Source: Pseudocitrobacter sp913778145 (GTDB taxonomy: Bacteria; Pseudomonadota; Gammaproteobacteria; Enterobacterales; Enterobacteriaceae). From it: a stretch of 64,000 nucleotides of DNA. Position 1 is the stretch's first letter; each line of letters opens with the position of its first letter. The stretch lies in the NCBI GenBank assembly GCA_035726825.1, contig JALNTX010000006.1:186001-250000 (forward strand), given 5' to 3'. Below, piece after piece: positions 28,124 to 36,566 of this stretch. A program made the translations under genes and the position numbers. The notes beneath the pieces are model-generated. The model was not told where the DNA came from. It worked only from the letters and a program-made list of their open reading frames with translations, and ran no database searches.

Positions 28124-28717
28124 TCAGAACCGAGAGTTGAAATTTTGACGTAGAGAGATGCGAAGCTGAACGCTAATTCGTGCGCGTACATACTCCGGAT
28201 GAAATTCTCGACGAAGCAGAAAATGTGTCTGCAGCCCACCCCGTTGGTTAAATTTTTTTGTTAGCTGGTCAATGCGTTTATAAAACTGTTTGTCGGAAAT
28301 ACCGATGTAACGGGCGGCCTGTCGCATAGTATCTCGCATCAACAGGCTATAAACGGTTGTTTTCTCCTGGTGAGAATAATTATCTATATTACAGTGGGTT
28401 AGCAGCAGATTGATAGCCATGTCGTAGCTGACGCCGGGACAGTGCCAAAGCTTTTCATAAAATTTCTGCAGCGGGAGTTGGCTGTCCAGAGAGATTAAAG
28501 GCCTCAGCGTGCGGGAATACATTCCTGAATTTCCGATGAAAAGAAATCGTTGAGTGTCTCGATGCTTAATGATGCACTGAAGGATCGCCCGTAGAGTTGT
28601 AAAACTACTAAGATCGATAATGCAGGTGTCAGGTTGGTTGCTCTGGGGCAATGAAAAAGTATCCAGTGCGTAGCGCAAGTAAAGATTACGGGTTTCGATT
28701 CTGTAGGTCACGATCAT
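28124..28717 (-). CDS. Putative LuxR-like regulator next to the autotransporter
   Basis: This 197-residue protein has no family I can name with certainty. Residues 120-170 resemble a LuxR/FimW-type helix-turn-helix: TTVYSLLMRDTMRQAARYIG then SDKQFYKRIDQLTKKF. The N-terminal part has no receiver signature. The base composition is AT-rich like the rest of this island. It follows the autotransporter gene on the same strand but is separated from it by a 10-bp-arm hairpin (28731-28756), so read-through may be limited. Its position at the end of an adhesin island suggests control of adhesin expression, which is inference. Confidence 0.6.
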   Translation of the reverse strand: MIVTYRIETRNLYLRYALDTFSLPQSNQPDTCIIDLSSFTTLRAILQCIIKHRDTQRFLFIGNSGMYSRTLRPLISLDSQLPLQKFYEKLWHCPGVSYDMAINLLLTHCNIDNYSHQEKTTVYSLLMRDTMRQAARYIGISDKQFYKRIDQLTKKFNQRGGLQTHFLLRREFHPEYVRARISVQLRISLRQNFNSRF

Positions 28718-28730
28718 TTTATTTCACTAC

Positions 28731-28756
28731 AGGATGAGGCGCGATTGCCTCATCCT
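28731..28756. terminator. Hairpin between autotransporter and LuxR-like gene
   Basis: Perfect arms AGGATGAGGC / GCCTCATCCT with a 6-base loop. No T run on the minus strand, so a weak terminator or processing site. Confidence 0.5.
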
Positions 28757-28777
28757 GAACATGTTTGTGGGGTGGGG

Positions 28778-31546
28778 TTAGAAACTGATACGAATGCCAG
28801 CCATTCCCTGTAGGGGATCTTCTACGTACCTTCCATGGCGATAGTCCAGCTCGCTATATAACGTTACATCTTCAGCGAAGTTTACAGCTATGCCAGCACC
28901 GTATTTACCAGAAGTGCCGTTTTGGTTGTTTTTGAAGTGATTTACGCTATTGATCACAACTTCATTAGACGAAGTCTGTTCACGCTCAACACTTAAACTA
29001 AGATAAGGGCTGAGTGACTTTGTGCCGCCAAGCGAGAAATCGATAGCCACACTACTGCCTACTTCGGTGGCCAGAGAGCGAGTCTTACCTATTTTGGCAA
29101 TCATTCCGTTGTTTAGTTTCACGTTTGCCTCATTAATGACGCTGCTTGTCATCCGGGCAAATGGCGTCACGCTAATATATTCAACAGGCTTAAATTTGTA
29201 GCCTGCCTCAAGTGCCACGCTGAGGGCGTACTGATGCCATTTGCCGTAGGTCATGTCCCCGTTGGTCATACGAGCATTGAGTTTGCTGTCCAACCGGTTA
29301 GCCTTCAGCGTTCCGTCAAGGTAGAAACCACTGTAATCGAACCAGGTAGCGTACGTCCCCACCCCATAGCTATCCATGGAGCTGGTCCCACCACGAACAT
29401 TTTTGATGTTATTGTTAGTTAAGGTAATAAATCCGCCTGTTACTATGTCACCGTTGCTAACGGGTGTGACCACATCACCACCAAGTTCTATGCCGTTCTG
29501 GTACAACTTATAAGCTGCACCGTTGCTTGTTTCCACAGCGCTTGTTTTGCCGAGGTAGTGCCCCCAGATACTGCCTTCTCCACTTTGGCTATCGAGGCTC
29601 AGGCTATGACGAGCAGCTCGCAGACCATCCATCTCACCACGCATTATACTGAGTCCAGCATTGGCCAGACTCAGTACCGCATCGGTAGATGGGGTGGTAA
29701 TCAGCCCCCCGCCGTTGTTGTCGCTGCCGTTGTTGTCGCCGCCGTTGTTATCGCTGCCGTTGTTATCGCTGCCGTTGTTATCGCTGCCGTTGTTATCGCT
29801 GCCGTTGTTGTCGCTGCCGTTGTTGTCGCCGCCGTTGTTATCGCTGCCGTTGTTGTCGCTGCCGTTGTTGTCGCCGCCGTTGTTATCGCTGCCGTTGTTA
29901 TCGCTGCCGTTGTTGTCGCTGCCGTTGTTGTCGCCGCCGTTGTTATCGCTGCCGTTGTTGTCGCCGCCGTTGTTGTCGCCGCCGTTGTTATCGCTGCCGT
30001 TGTTGTCGCTGCCGTTGTTGTCGCTGCCGTTGTTATCGCCGCCGTTGTTGCTATCCTCTGTCATTGCGGCCAAGTGCCAGACATTACCGTCTAGCCCATC
30101 TTTGCCTGTTTCCTGTTTCAGGATGTACATGTAGGCACCGCCGTCTATGGCGCGTATGTTATTGCCACGAGTAGACACCAGGGTGAAATCAATATCCCCA
30201 CCCTGGTCATTGATCAAATTGACAGTAAGGCCCGTATGATCAGCGATATCCTTACCTGAGTCGCTAACCACTACACCGAAGTTTCCATTACCTTGGGAAA
30301 TAGTTACAAAGTTAGACGCCTGGTCTGCCAACGAAGTATTGAGCATAAAGTTGCCGAAACCAGATAGTTCGCCGATTTGTAGCGACGAATATTGATCACT
30401 GCTACCCGCTTCAAAGACAACATTTCCGCCGCTAATGGCCAACTTATCAATCTGTGCTGCGTCCTCTGAAGTGTTCTTAGTAATTGAATTTACCGAAAGA
30501 ATACCGCCGTTAATCTGCACATCTGTCGCATGTGAGGCTGCATGCAACAACATCTCACCGCTGGTATTGATTATCGTCTTTCCATCTGCCAGCCCATTGG
30601 CATAAATTTCAGCTCGTCCGCCATTAATAGTGGTATTGGTGGTAGTGCCGTAAACAAATTGCTCGCCGCCATTAATCGTAGTATCAATAGTTGTGCCATT
30701 AACCCATTGCTGCCCTACATCAAGAATCGTCCCTGAGGCTAGCCCTGTGGCTGAAATGGACTGAAGGCCTCCGTTAACCTTAGTGTCAATAGCGGAACCA
30801 CCAACGACGAGCTGCGTCGAATTATCGTTCAGAACAGTATTAATTGAAGTACCGGAAACCTCTTGATTCGCCCAGCCGTTAAGAATAGAACCCTGTGAAA
30901 TCCCACCCTCATGGATTTGTTCATAGGCATCCCCCGAAAGTTGATTATTGATATTAGTGCCGCCACTATATACAATAATATCTCCTCCAAGTGAAATGGT
31001 ATCCTTTGCTGTGCCAGATGAAGCAATAACTATAGACCCATCATTCTGGACCATTTCATGAGATACACCATCTGCATATATATATATCGCACCATCGTTT
31101 ATCACCGTCTGATTAGCAGTGCCATATACATAAAGCCCACCAAAACTGTTTATTGTCGTGTCGTCTGCCAGACCTCCTGAATAAATAGTCATTGCACTGC
31201 CTGAATTTAACTCAGTTTCTTTAGCAAAACCGTACACATTAAGATAGCCTCCGTTTAGCTGAGTTCTATTTGCAACCCCACCATTTTCAACATTTTGGGT
31301 CCCTCCTTCAATAAGCGCATTATTTGCTTGCCCACCGGATAGAATATTTTCTGCACCCCCTCGATAAATCAATGTGCTATACGATACGCCTCCAGCAAGT
31401 ATATTTAGGCTATCACCATAATTGACGACAGTATCATTCACCAACTGCCCTTGACCAACATTAATCACATCTCCTTTTGCTGCAGGGATAAATACCATTG
31501 TGGAAACAACAAAAACATGAAGCGGCTTTTTTTTAAAAAAACGCAT
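28778..31546 (-). CDS. AIDA-type autotransporter with NNG(S/G)D repeat linker
   Basis: This 922-residue surface protein begins with a signal peptide (MRFFKKKPLHVFVVSTMVF, cleavage near AAKG). Residues 25-360 are AIDA-type passenger repeats of about 19-20 residues built on (A/G)xxTxINxG and xVYxxGxA. Residues 500-614 are 22 units of NNG(S/G)D plus a final NNGGG. The C-terminal 280 residues form the autotransporter barrel and end in phenylalanine (GIRISF). A MisL-like adhesin role is suggested by the neighbouring MarT- and FidL-like genes. The start has AAGG seven bases upstream. The passenger is short compared with AIDA-I, and its binding partner is unknown. Confidence 0.88.
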   Translation of the reverse strand: MRFFKKKPLHVFVVSTMVFIPAAKGDVINVGQGQLVNDTVVNYGDSLNILAGGVSYSTLIYRGGAENILSGGQANNALIEGGTQNVENGGVANRTQLNGGYLNVYGFAKETELNSGSAMTIYSGGLADDTTINSFGGLYVYGTANQTVINDGAIYIYADGVSHEMVQNDGSIVIASSGTAKDTISLGGDIIVYSGGTNINNQLSGDAYEQIHEGGISQGSILNGWANQEVSGTSINTVLNDNSTQLVVGGSAIDTKVNGGLQSISATGLASGTILDVGQQWVNGTTIDTTINGGEQFVYGTTTNTTINGGRAEIYANGLADGKTIINTSGEMLLHAASHATDVQINGGILSVNSITKNTSEDAAQIDKLAISGGNVVFEAGSSDQYSSLQIGELSGFGNFMLNTSLADQASNFVTISQGNGNFGVVVSDSGKDIADHTGLTVNLINDQGGDIDFTLVSTRGNNIRAIDGGAYMYILKQETGKDGLDGNVWHLAAMTEDSNNGGDNNGSDNNGSDNNGSDNNGGDNNGGDNNGSDNNGGDNNGSDNNGSDNNGSDNNGGDNNGSDNNGSDNNGGDNNGSDNNGSDNNGSDNNGSDNNGSDNNGGDNNGSDNNGGGLITTPSTDAVLSLANAGLSIMRGEMDGLRAARHSLSLDSQSGEGSIWGHYLGKTSAVETSNGAAYKLYQNGIELGGDVVTPVSNGDIVTGGFITLTNNNIKNVRGGTSSMDSYGVGTYATWFDYSGFYLDGTLKANRLDSKLNARMTNGDMTYGKWHQYALSVALEAGYKFKPVEYISVTPFARMTSSVINEANVKLNNGMIAKIGKTRSLATEVGSSVAIDFSLGGTKSLSPYLSLSVEREQTSSNEVVINSVNHFKNNQNGTSGKYGAGIAVNFAEDVTLYSELDYRHGRYVEDPLQGMAGIRISF
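29705..30049 (-). repeat. 23-unit, 15-bp tandem repeat in the autotransporter gene
   Basis: Each 15-bp unit encodes five residues, Asn-Asn-Gly-(Ser or Gly)-Asp, in frame; the last is Asn-Asn-Gly-Gly-Gly. Units differ only at a few positions (TTG/TTA in plus-strand reading, GCT/GCC). Because the unit is a multiple of three, copy-number changes alter linker length without breaking the frame. Confidence 0.95.
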
Positions 31547-31612
31547 AAAAATACCTTATGTTACTAATTAAATAAATGCGGATAAATGACGTGTTATTAT
31601 TTAGGATTCATA

Positions 31613-32302
31613 TCAGGCTACGGCCAAGCAATATTGCCCCCATAAATATCCCTGGCCGATATCTGCGCCTGATTCAAAAGTTTCATATCTTACCCTCTCG
31701 GTTTCAATGCCTTCAACCACTATGGGTAAACATCCCATACACAACTTAACTAAACTTATAATATTTCTGAGATTTACAGAGTTAACTTCAGATTTATCGA
31801 TTTTGATACCATCGATATTATTTCTGTAAGTAGGCAATGTGATTAAATCATTAATGGCGAAATCATCCAGCCAGATTTTTACACCACTATAACGCAGGCG
31901 GCTGATTCTTTTTAAAAGAAGATATTTTTCCTTGCCATCAAGATACTTCAGTGTAGAAGCATCTGAAACCTCAAGGCATATACCGTCATAGCCGGAAATT
32001 CGACTAATATCGCAATGATTTAAACTTAGAAAACCATCTACCGAGAGATTATAAAAACAGGGTTCCTTTATTTTCGCGCTAACACAGTGGATTTGCTCCA
32101 GCAGAATATCAATCTGCTGACGCCCTGAGATAGTGGTAAACCATTGCTCCGCGTCGAGACCATCGCGCAGCTGGCTCAACACTTCGTACCCAATGATGCG
32201 GTTCACATTAAGATCCATAAATGGTTCTAAGCGATAGTGTTCAATATCGGGATGACGTATGTGTTGCAAGTGAGTTAATAAAATTCTCATATTCGTGCCC
32301 AT
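31613..32302 (-). CDS. Stand-alone EAL-domain protein (c-di-GMP phosphodiesterase-like)
   Basis: The product is a single EAL domain. The usual catalytic positions can be followed: EVL for EAL, the asparagine of NLSVD, glutamate of LEVSD, WLDDFA for DDFG, KIDK, VVEGIE and GQGYLWG. All metal and catalytic residues appear present despite low overall similarity, so hydrolysis of c-di-GMP is possible. The start is uncertain: ATG 32302, ATG 32290 and an upstream TTG at 32368 are all open and none has a good ribosome site. It lies between the adhesin and its ToxR-type regulator, transcribed with the adhesin, 66 bases before it, so c-di-GMP turnover may be tied to adhesion. Confidence 0.78.
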   Translation of the reverse strand: MGTNMRILLTHLQHIRHPDIEHYRLEPFMDLNVNRIIGYEVLSQLRDGLDAEQWFTTISGRQQIDILLEQIHCVSAKIKEPCFYNLSVDGFLSLNHCDISRISGYDGICLEVSDASTLKYLDGKEKYLLLKRISRLRYSGVKIWLDDFAINDLITLPTYRNNIDGIKIDKSEVNSVNLRNIISLVKLCMGCLPIVVEGIETERVRYETFESGADIGQGYLWGQYCLAVA

Positions 32303-32534
32303 TTTACGGTTGCGGTGCGACAGAATGCCGTCCGTTTTGATAAGCACATTGTTAAGATTATTCCTCAACCATTCAATGTTATATTTCTATGTATCAACAA
32401 TTTGCAGGTCTTAATTTTGTTTTATATGATTTTTATAGGTTTTAATTCTAAATATTTGTATGCAGTTGACCTGTCGACCCTAAAGGGAAAGAAAGGACTA
32501 TCATGTAATCTCATTTAGCCAGAGGAAACACTCA

Positions 32535-33260
32535 ATGTTGTACATCCTAGATGGGGCCGTGATTTACGATTCAGTAAACGGTACACTGCGCCGTCCAGAA
32601 GAAAGGTTAGCCGACGCAAATCAACTGACGGTGATTGCCAGTAAAATTCTCCACCATCTTGTTCAGCATCAAGGTGAGTTGGTAACCCGCGAAACGTTAT
32701 TTAATGACATTTGGGAAAGGGCAGGCATTGCTCCATCTTCCAATACGTTGAACCAGTATATTAGCCTGCTTCGAAAAACTCTGGCAGGTTATATTGGGGA
32801 TAAAGACATCATTGTTACAGTGCCGCGTGCTGGTTATTACCTCAGTAAAGAGATTGGTATTTCATCAAAAATTAAGTTATTGCGGAAAAGACCACTTATT
32901 TCTAAATTAATTACGTCGGCACTAGGGTTAATGATGATTATAATCGTTTGTGCTATGTTTATATATATATCCAGAACAGAAGTCATCACTCCGCGCAAAA
33001 TTGGTGAACTGCAAGGTTGTCCTGTGTATGATATTTCCGGAGTAAAAAGTAAAGTTGCTGACACTACCAGTTTTTCAGTAGCAAAGGAGGTTTTTGAACG
33101 TAATAAACAGACATGTACCGACAATGCATCATTCTATATTTATACGCAAGAATCACTGCATTTAAATAATCCAGCAAAAATCCTATTTAGCCATTGCATT
33201 GAATGGGATAGTTTACGAGATACATGTCAGAACATTTATTATCACACATGGATACACTGA
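32535..33260 (+). CDS. MarT/CadC/ToxR-type membrane-bound transcription regulator
   Basis: This 241-residue protein has an OmpR-type winged helix at residues 1-105 (TLNQYISLLRKTL recognition region and VTVPRAGYYL wing). One transmembrane helix follows at about 125-147, then a periplasmic domain of about 95 residues with several cysteines. This is the layout of ToxR, CadC and Salmonella MarT, which activates misL. It is divergent from the EAL and autotransporter genes. GAGG lies nine bases before the start. Its stop overlaps the start of the FidL-like gene (TGATG), as in a marT-fidL pair. The signal sensed is unknown. Confidence 0.85.
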   Translation: MLYILDGAVIYDSVNGTLRRPEERLADANQLTVIASKILHHLVQHQGELVTRETLFNDIWERAGIAPSSNTLNQYISLLRKTLAGYIGDKDIIVTVPRAGYYLSKEIGISSKIKLLRKRPLISKLITSALGLMMIIIVCAMFIYISRTEVITPRKIGELQGCPVYDISGVKSKVADTTSFSVAKEVFERNKQTCTDNASFYIYTQESLHLNNPAKILFSHCIEWDSLRDTCQNIYYHTWIH

Positions 33261-33760
33261 TGAAAAATAAAAAAATAGTCTCATATTTTACTGGGGCCAG
33301 TCTGCTGATGATTTGTATCCTGGTTTCTGGGGGATGGTACTACCATCACAATCTGAGCTTTACCTGTACGTCATCGATGGCTTCCTTTTATTCTAATGAA
33401 GGAGATAAACCTTTTATTAATTTTACCCAGAACATTAACTTTAACTATTTTGGTAAAGCTTCCGTTCATTTATCTGGTTATCTTTACAGCCAGGATGGTA
33501 GGAAATTTAAATTGGACCGTAGTGTATTTTACCGCTATACACGAATCCTAGGTACCCATGATTACCGATTGCAGGTGAAAGAGGATATGCGCTCAGGCAA
33601 TGACACCATACCAGCCGTTCTTGAGAGGCGACACCTGATGCCGGTAATCAAAGGGGAGAGTGAAATCTTTGGTATTCGCCGATTGCCAAATAGAGACATG
33701 ATTATTTCAAATAATGCGGGCCCGTATCTTATCTGCGCAGTACATCAACAACGTTTTTAG
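33260..33760 (+). CDS. FidL-like membrane protein
   Basis: This 166-residue protein has a short cytoplasmic N-terminus (MKNKK), one transmembrane segment at about residues 8-28, and a periplasmic domain. It resembles FidL, the partner gene of marT in Salmonella SPI-3, whose function is not established; related ToxR-ToxS pairs suggest that it stabilises or modulates the regulator. The ATG at 33260 overlaps the stop of the regulator gene; upstream ATGs at 33224 and 33248 would overlap the regulator more deeply and are less likely. Low GC, like its neighbours. Confidence 0.78.
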   Translation: MKNKKIVSYFTGASLLMICILVSGGWYYHHNLSFTCTSSMASFYSNEGDKPFINFTQNINFNYFGKASVHLSGYLYSQDGRKFKLDRSVFYRYTRILGTHDYRLQVKEDMRSGNDTIPAVLERRHLMPVIKGESEIFGIRRLPNRDMIISNNAGPYLICAVHQQRF

Positions 33761-34318
33761 TATGATAGGATATAAATTATGTCCTGTAAATTTTTATAAA
33801 TAATGCCTAAAAGGATGATGAAGAATGACCATGATAACACATCTGTAACTTCAGTGGATAACCTAAAAAAATGATCCCATTAGATAATTCTATTCGTATA
33901 AATATTAGTCGCAGTGATGAGTTCATTCTTTTCAGTAATTTTGCAAGCCCTGTATTTATATGTGTGGAATATTAGTATGTATTTAAAAAATGTAGTAAAG
34001 ACGCTAATCAGAATGTCCGAATACCGTAAAAACATCCTCCTGGTTGAGCCTGGATGATCGGTCACTGAAAGCACATCGGCAATCTGAAGGATCACTGAAC
34101 TACCCCGCCTCTCTTATCATCAGGCGCTTTCCGCTTTCTGCTTTTTCAGGAAAAGCGGTCCCTGCCGGGCCATCCGGCACTCAGGCACTATATATAGCGC
34201 TTCGTCCTGCCCTTTCACGCTTTATCCAGGCAAAAAGGATCCTTTCTGGATCCTTTTCCGATCTGTACGGCAAACTTTATGATTCCTTTTTATGGTATAT
34301 TCCCCGAAAGCGGAAATC
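33761..34318. other. Non-coding stretch before the ResD-like gene
   Basis: The first 270 bases are AT-rich with only tiny open frames. From about 34040 the composition becomes GC-richer and plasmid-like, with two terminator-type hairpins further on. The change near 34030 probably marks the left edge of the plasmid-type segment. Confidence 0.45.
34233..34257. terminator. Bidirectional hairpin AAAAGGATCC / GGATCCTTTT
   Basis: Perfect 10-bp arms with a 5-base loop; A run on one side and T run on the other. Confidence 0.75.
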
Positions 34319-34345
34319 ACCCGCAAAGGCCTCTGCGGGTTTTTT
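34319..34345 (+). terminator. Rho-independent terminator
   Basis: ACCCGCA / TGCGGGT arms with an 8-base loop and six Ts. No recognisable intact gene precedes it. Confidence 0.75.
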
Positions 34346-34398
34346 CCGTGGCGTCCGGCACCATTAGCGGCGAAAATAGCGCCAGAACATCACCAGAT

Positions 34399-34469
34399 TG
34401 CGCTACGTGAAAAACAGCCGGGTTACAGGGGGTGACCCCGCCAGATTTTACGTAGCGCATCCTGTAACC
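34399..34469. other. Candidate resolution site for the ResD-like recombinase
   Basis: Two interleaved inverted repeats: TGCGCTACGTGAAAA (34399-34413) with TTTTACGTAGCGCA (34446-34459), and GGTTACAGG (34421-34429) with CCTGTAACC (34461-34469). A GGGGTGACCCC palindrome lies in the middle. The site ends 19 bases before the recombinase gene, the usual place for a target such as F-plasmid rfsF. Assignment is by position and symmetry. Confidence 0.6.
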
Positions 34470-34487
34470 TTATAATTTGGTCAGGTA

Positions 34488-35252
34488 ATGAGTTTACCCG
34501 GATTTATACAGCATACCCCTGCCCTGCAGGCACAAAGCCAGCCGGCACCCTTCGACTACGGCCGCGCGCTCTCGCTGCGTGAAATGGCCCGCCACTATAC
34601 CGAGATGCCGAAGTATCTACTGGCACCGGAAATCGCCGCCCTTCTTCACTACCTCCCGGACTGGAATCAGCATGCGTTTATCAATACGTTATGGAACACC
34701 GGAGCAAGACTGAATGAAGCACTGGCACTGAGGAGGCGGGATTTTCATCTTAACGAGGAGATCCCCCATGTTGTTATCCGCACAGCCAAACAGAGACGTG
34801 CCGGCGGCGGCCGCCCTAAAAAAGGAAAGAGTGCTAACCGCGTGGTCCCGCTCTCTGATCCGGCCTACGTTGACGAAATGCGGCGGCTGTTTGCGAGTAC
34901 AAGGGAGCGATTTGAGGATGATGCCGTAAGTGATGAACGTCGGGCGATGCCCGTCTGGGGGGTCACTGACAGGACCGTTCGCAACTGGCTGGAGCGGGCT
35001 GTGGACACGGCAAAACGTGACAATGTCACGCTAAGCATCCCCGTCAGCCCGCATACTTTTCGCCACAGTTTTGCGATGCACCTGCTTTACGGGCATGTGC
35101 ATCCTAAAGTTCTGCAGGGGCTGATGGGCCATGAGAAGTTTGAGTCAACGGAAGTGTATACGAAGATTTTTGCGCTCGATGTGGCCGCCAGTCAGCAGGT
35201 TCGCTTTACGCTCGATACCCGGGATGCGCTGCAGCTGCTGCGCGGCCGGTGA
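34488..35252 (+). CDS. ResD-like tyrosine site-specific recombinase
   Basis: This 254-residue tyrosine recombinase resembles the D protein (ResD) of F-type plasmids, which resolves plasmid multimers. Catalytic residues are Arg74 (GARLNEA), His189 and Arg192 (HTFRH), His215 (MGHEKF) and the nucleophile Tyr224 (EVYTKIF). The N-terminal PFDYGRALSLREMARHYTEM is typical of ResD. It sits in a chromosome next to a toxin-antitoxin pair, both plasmid-stability functions, so the segment probably came from a plasmid. Compact repeats just upstream are its likely target. No integration end points are obvious. Confidence 0.85.
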   Translation: MSLPGFIQHTPALQAQSQPAPFDYGRALSLREMARHYTEMPKYLLAPEIAALLHYLPDWNQHAFINTLWNTGARLNEALALRRRDFHLNEEIPHVVIRTAKQRRAGGGRPKKGKSANRVVPLSDPAYVDEMRRLFASTRERFEDDAVSDERRAMPVWGVTDRTVRNWLERAVDTAKRDNVTLSIPVSPHTFRHSFAMHLLYGHVHPKVLQGLMGHEKFESTEVYTKIFALDVAASQQVRFTLDTRDALQLLRGR

Positions 35253-35299
35253 CAGACATCAGCAGTGGCCGGGATGTAATGTACGTGTAATACCGGCTT

Positions 35300-35788
35300 T
35301 TACTGGCCGGGCAATGGCAGAAACAGGGTCCGCTCCTGAGTACGGGAGGGTTTAAAACCGTGGTGCTGATAAAAAGCCTTCGCCGCATCCGTCAGTGCAT
35401 TAACCACTATCGCCCGGACGCCAATATTTTCGGCCACCCGGTAGCAGCGCAGCACCGCATCATGCAGTAGATCAGCCCCCAGTCCCTGTCCGTGAAAACT
35501 GGCATCCACTGCCAGCCGAGCCAGGATCACCACAGGAATCGGATCGGGCATATTACGGCGCAGGTTTCCTGTCGCCTCAGCATGACTGACGCTGCCGGTG
35601 GCCAGTGAATAAAATCCTGCCACCTGTCTGCTGCCCTCACGACAGACCACGAAGGTGCGCGCAGCCCCCTGGGCATGGTTACGAAGGCTTCTCTGCTTCA
35701 GCCACTGATCGAGAACGACTTCCCCGCAGCAGAATTCCGCCAGCTGATGCTCTGTGTTCAGCGGCTCCGGCGCGGTTACTTTTCCCAC
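35300..35788 (-). CDS. GNAT acetyltransferase toxin (TacT/KacT type)
   Basis: This 162-residue GNAT protein is of the toxin class that acetylates aminoacyl-tRNA and stops translation. It shows ARLAVDASFHGQGLGADLL, the acetyl-CoA loop, and AFYQHHGF with the probable catalytic tyrosine. The start is a GTG at 35788 inside the last codons of the antitoxin gene (13-base overlap), typical of such pairs. The neighbour is a DUF1778 ribbon-helix-helix antitoxin. Which tRNA it targets cannot be read from the sequence. Confidence 0.88.
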   Translation of the reverse strand: MGKVTAPEPLNTEHQLAEFCCGEVVLDQWLKQRSLRNHAQGAARTFVVCREGSRQVAGFYSLATGSVSHAEATGNLRRNMPDPIPVVILARLAVDASFHGQGLGADLLHDAVLRCYRVAENIGVRAIVVNALTDAAKAFYQHHGFKPSRTQERTLFLPLPGQ

Positions 35789-36042
35789 TGCGGTTTTCTC
35801 GCCAGCAGTTTTTCCAGCGCCGGCTCTGCCGTCACCGGCGCATCGAGCATGTCGATGAACTCGGCGTATTGCTGGTCATTCAGGTTGAAGGTCCGGCGAT
35901 CGAGAATAACGTTCTCCGCTGCCTGGCAGGCCATCTCCAGAATGAATTCGGTGCGGGATTTATGCAGCAGCTCCGCTGCCGTATCAATAAGTGCCCGCTG
36001 GGCCTCTTTAGCCCGAATGTTGAGCTGCACGTCTGATTTCAT
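35776..36042 (-). CDS. DUF1778 antitoxin (TacA/KacA type)
   Basis: This 88-residue protein has an N-terminal ribbon-helix-helix (VQLNIRAKEAQRALIDTAAE, then SRTEFILEMAC) for DNA binding and dimerisation. A flexible C-terminal tail should wrap round the toxin. The ATG at 36042 has GGAGG five bases ahead; an open frame extends eight codons further without support. Operator-like inverted repeats lie immediately upstream. Antitoxin and complex are expected to repress the promoter, with the toxin:antitoxin ratio setting expression. Confidence 0.88.
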   Translation of the reverse strand: MKSDVQLNIRAKEAQRALIDTAAELLHKSRTEFILEMACQAAENVILDRRTFNLNDQQYAEFIDMLDAPVTAEPALEKLLARKPQWEK

Positions 36043-36057
36043 GTGCGCCTCCGGTAT

Positions 36058-36112
36058 GTATAGCAAATGATATACGCTAAATATACCCGATTTGTATAGT
36101 AATTGCTATACA
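36058..36112. promoter_or_regulatory. Operator-like repeats of the toxin-antitoxin operon
   Basis: GTATA-N8-TATAC (36058-36075) and the perfect TGTATAG-N6-CTATACA (36093-36112) share the GTATAG/CTATAC core and lie 16-70 bases upstream of the antitoxin start. Sites of this form are bound by ribbon-helix-helix antitoxins. Confidence 0.6.
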
Positions 36113-36566
36113 GCATCATTGGGTTTTGCCTTCTGCTGTGCGGAATGGATTGCTCATCCCGTTGTGTCGGTGTGGGTTTGATAACCAGCATTTCCCGTTC
36201 AACTGGTATACAGATCAAGAGATGACACAGAACAAGACAGCTTTCCGCACCAGAAAATCTTCAATTTTTCATAAGGACAGAAGTTGCAGGCGCTGACCCG
36301 ACTCTCCATCGCGCTTTCATCTGCTTCGGGCGTAGCCAGACTGTTTTAACAGGGAAACGGCCCGGCCTTTACGCCGGGAGATTTTCTGTCCTGTCATGTT
36401 CAATATTTAAGGTGACCGGAATACACATCGAAGCCCTCTTTACGGATACGGAATGACTACATTGATGCTGCTCTTGCCGTGCAGGGCTGGAACATAACTT
36501 CAGCGAAATAATGTTCTTATAATCTTCTCCGGCTCGATTTCCCTACCTGGCGTAGCCCTCTACCGC
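36113..36566. other. Gap between toxin-antitoxin operon and manA fragment
   Basis: No gene seen. A CCCGGC-N6-GCCGGG hairpin at 36361-36378 is followed by ATTTTC and may be a weak terminator. GAACAT and ATGTTC lie as an inverted pair around 36490-36515. Confidence 0.45.

Noticed and set aside
29705..30049. CRISPR array
   Set aside because: The repeats are directly adjacent 15-bp coding units without spacers.
29558..30134. Long open frames opposite the 15-bp repeat, coding VVVAAVV-type or PLLSLPLL-type repeats
   Set aside because: They exist only because the 15-bp repeat stays open in several frames; no start region, no family, and they lie antisense to a clear autotransporter gene.
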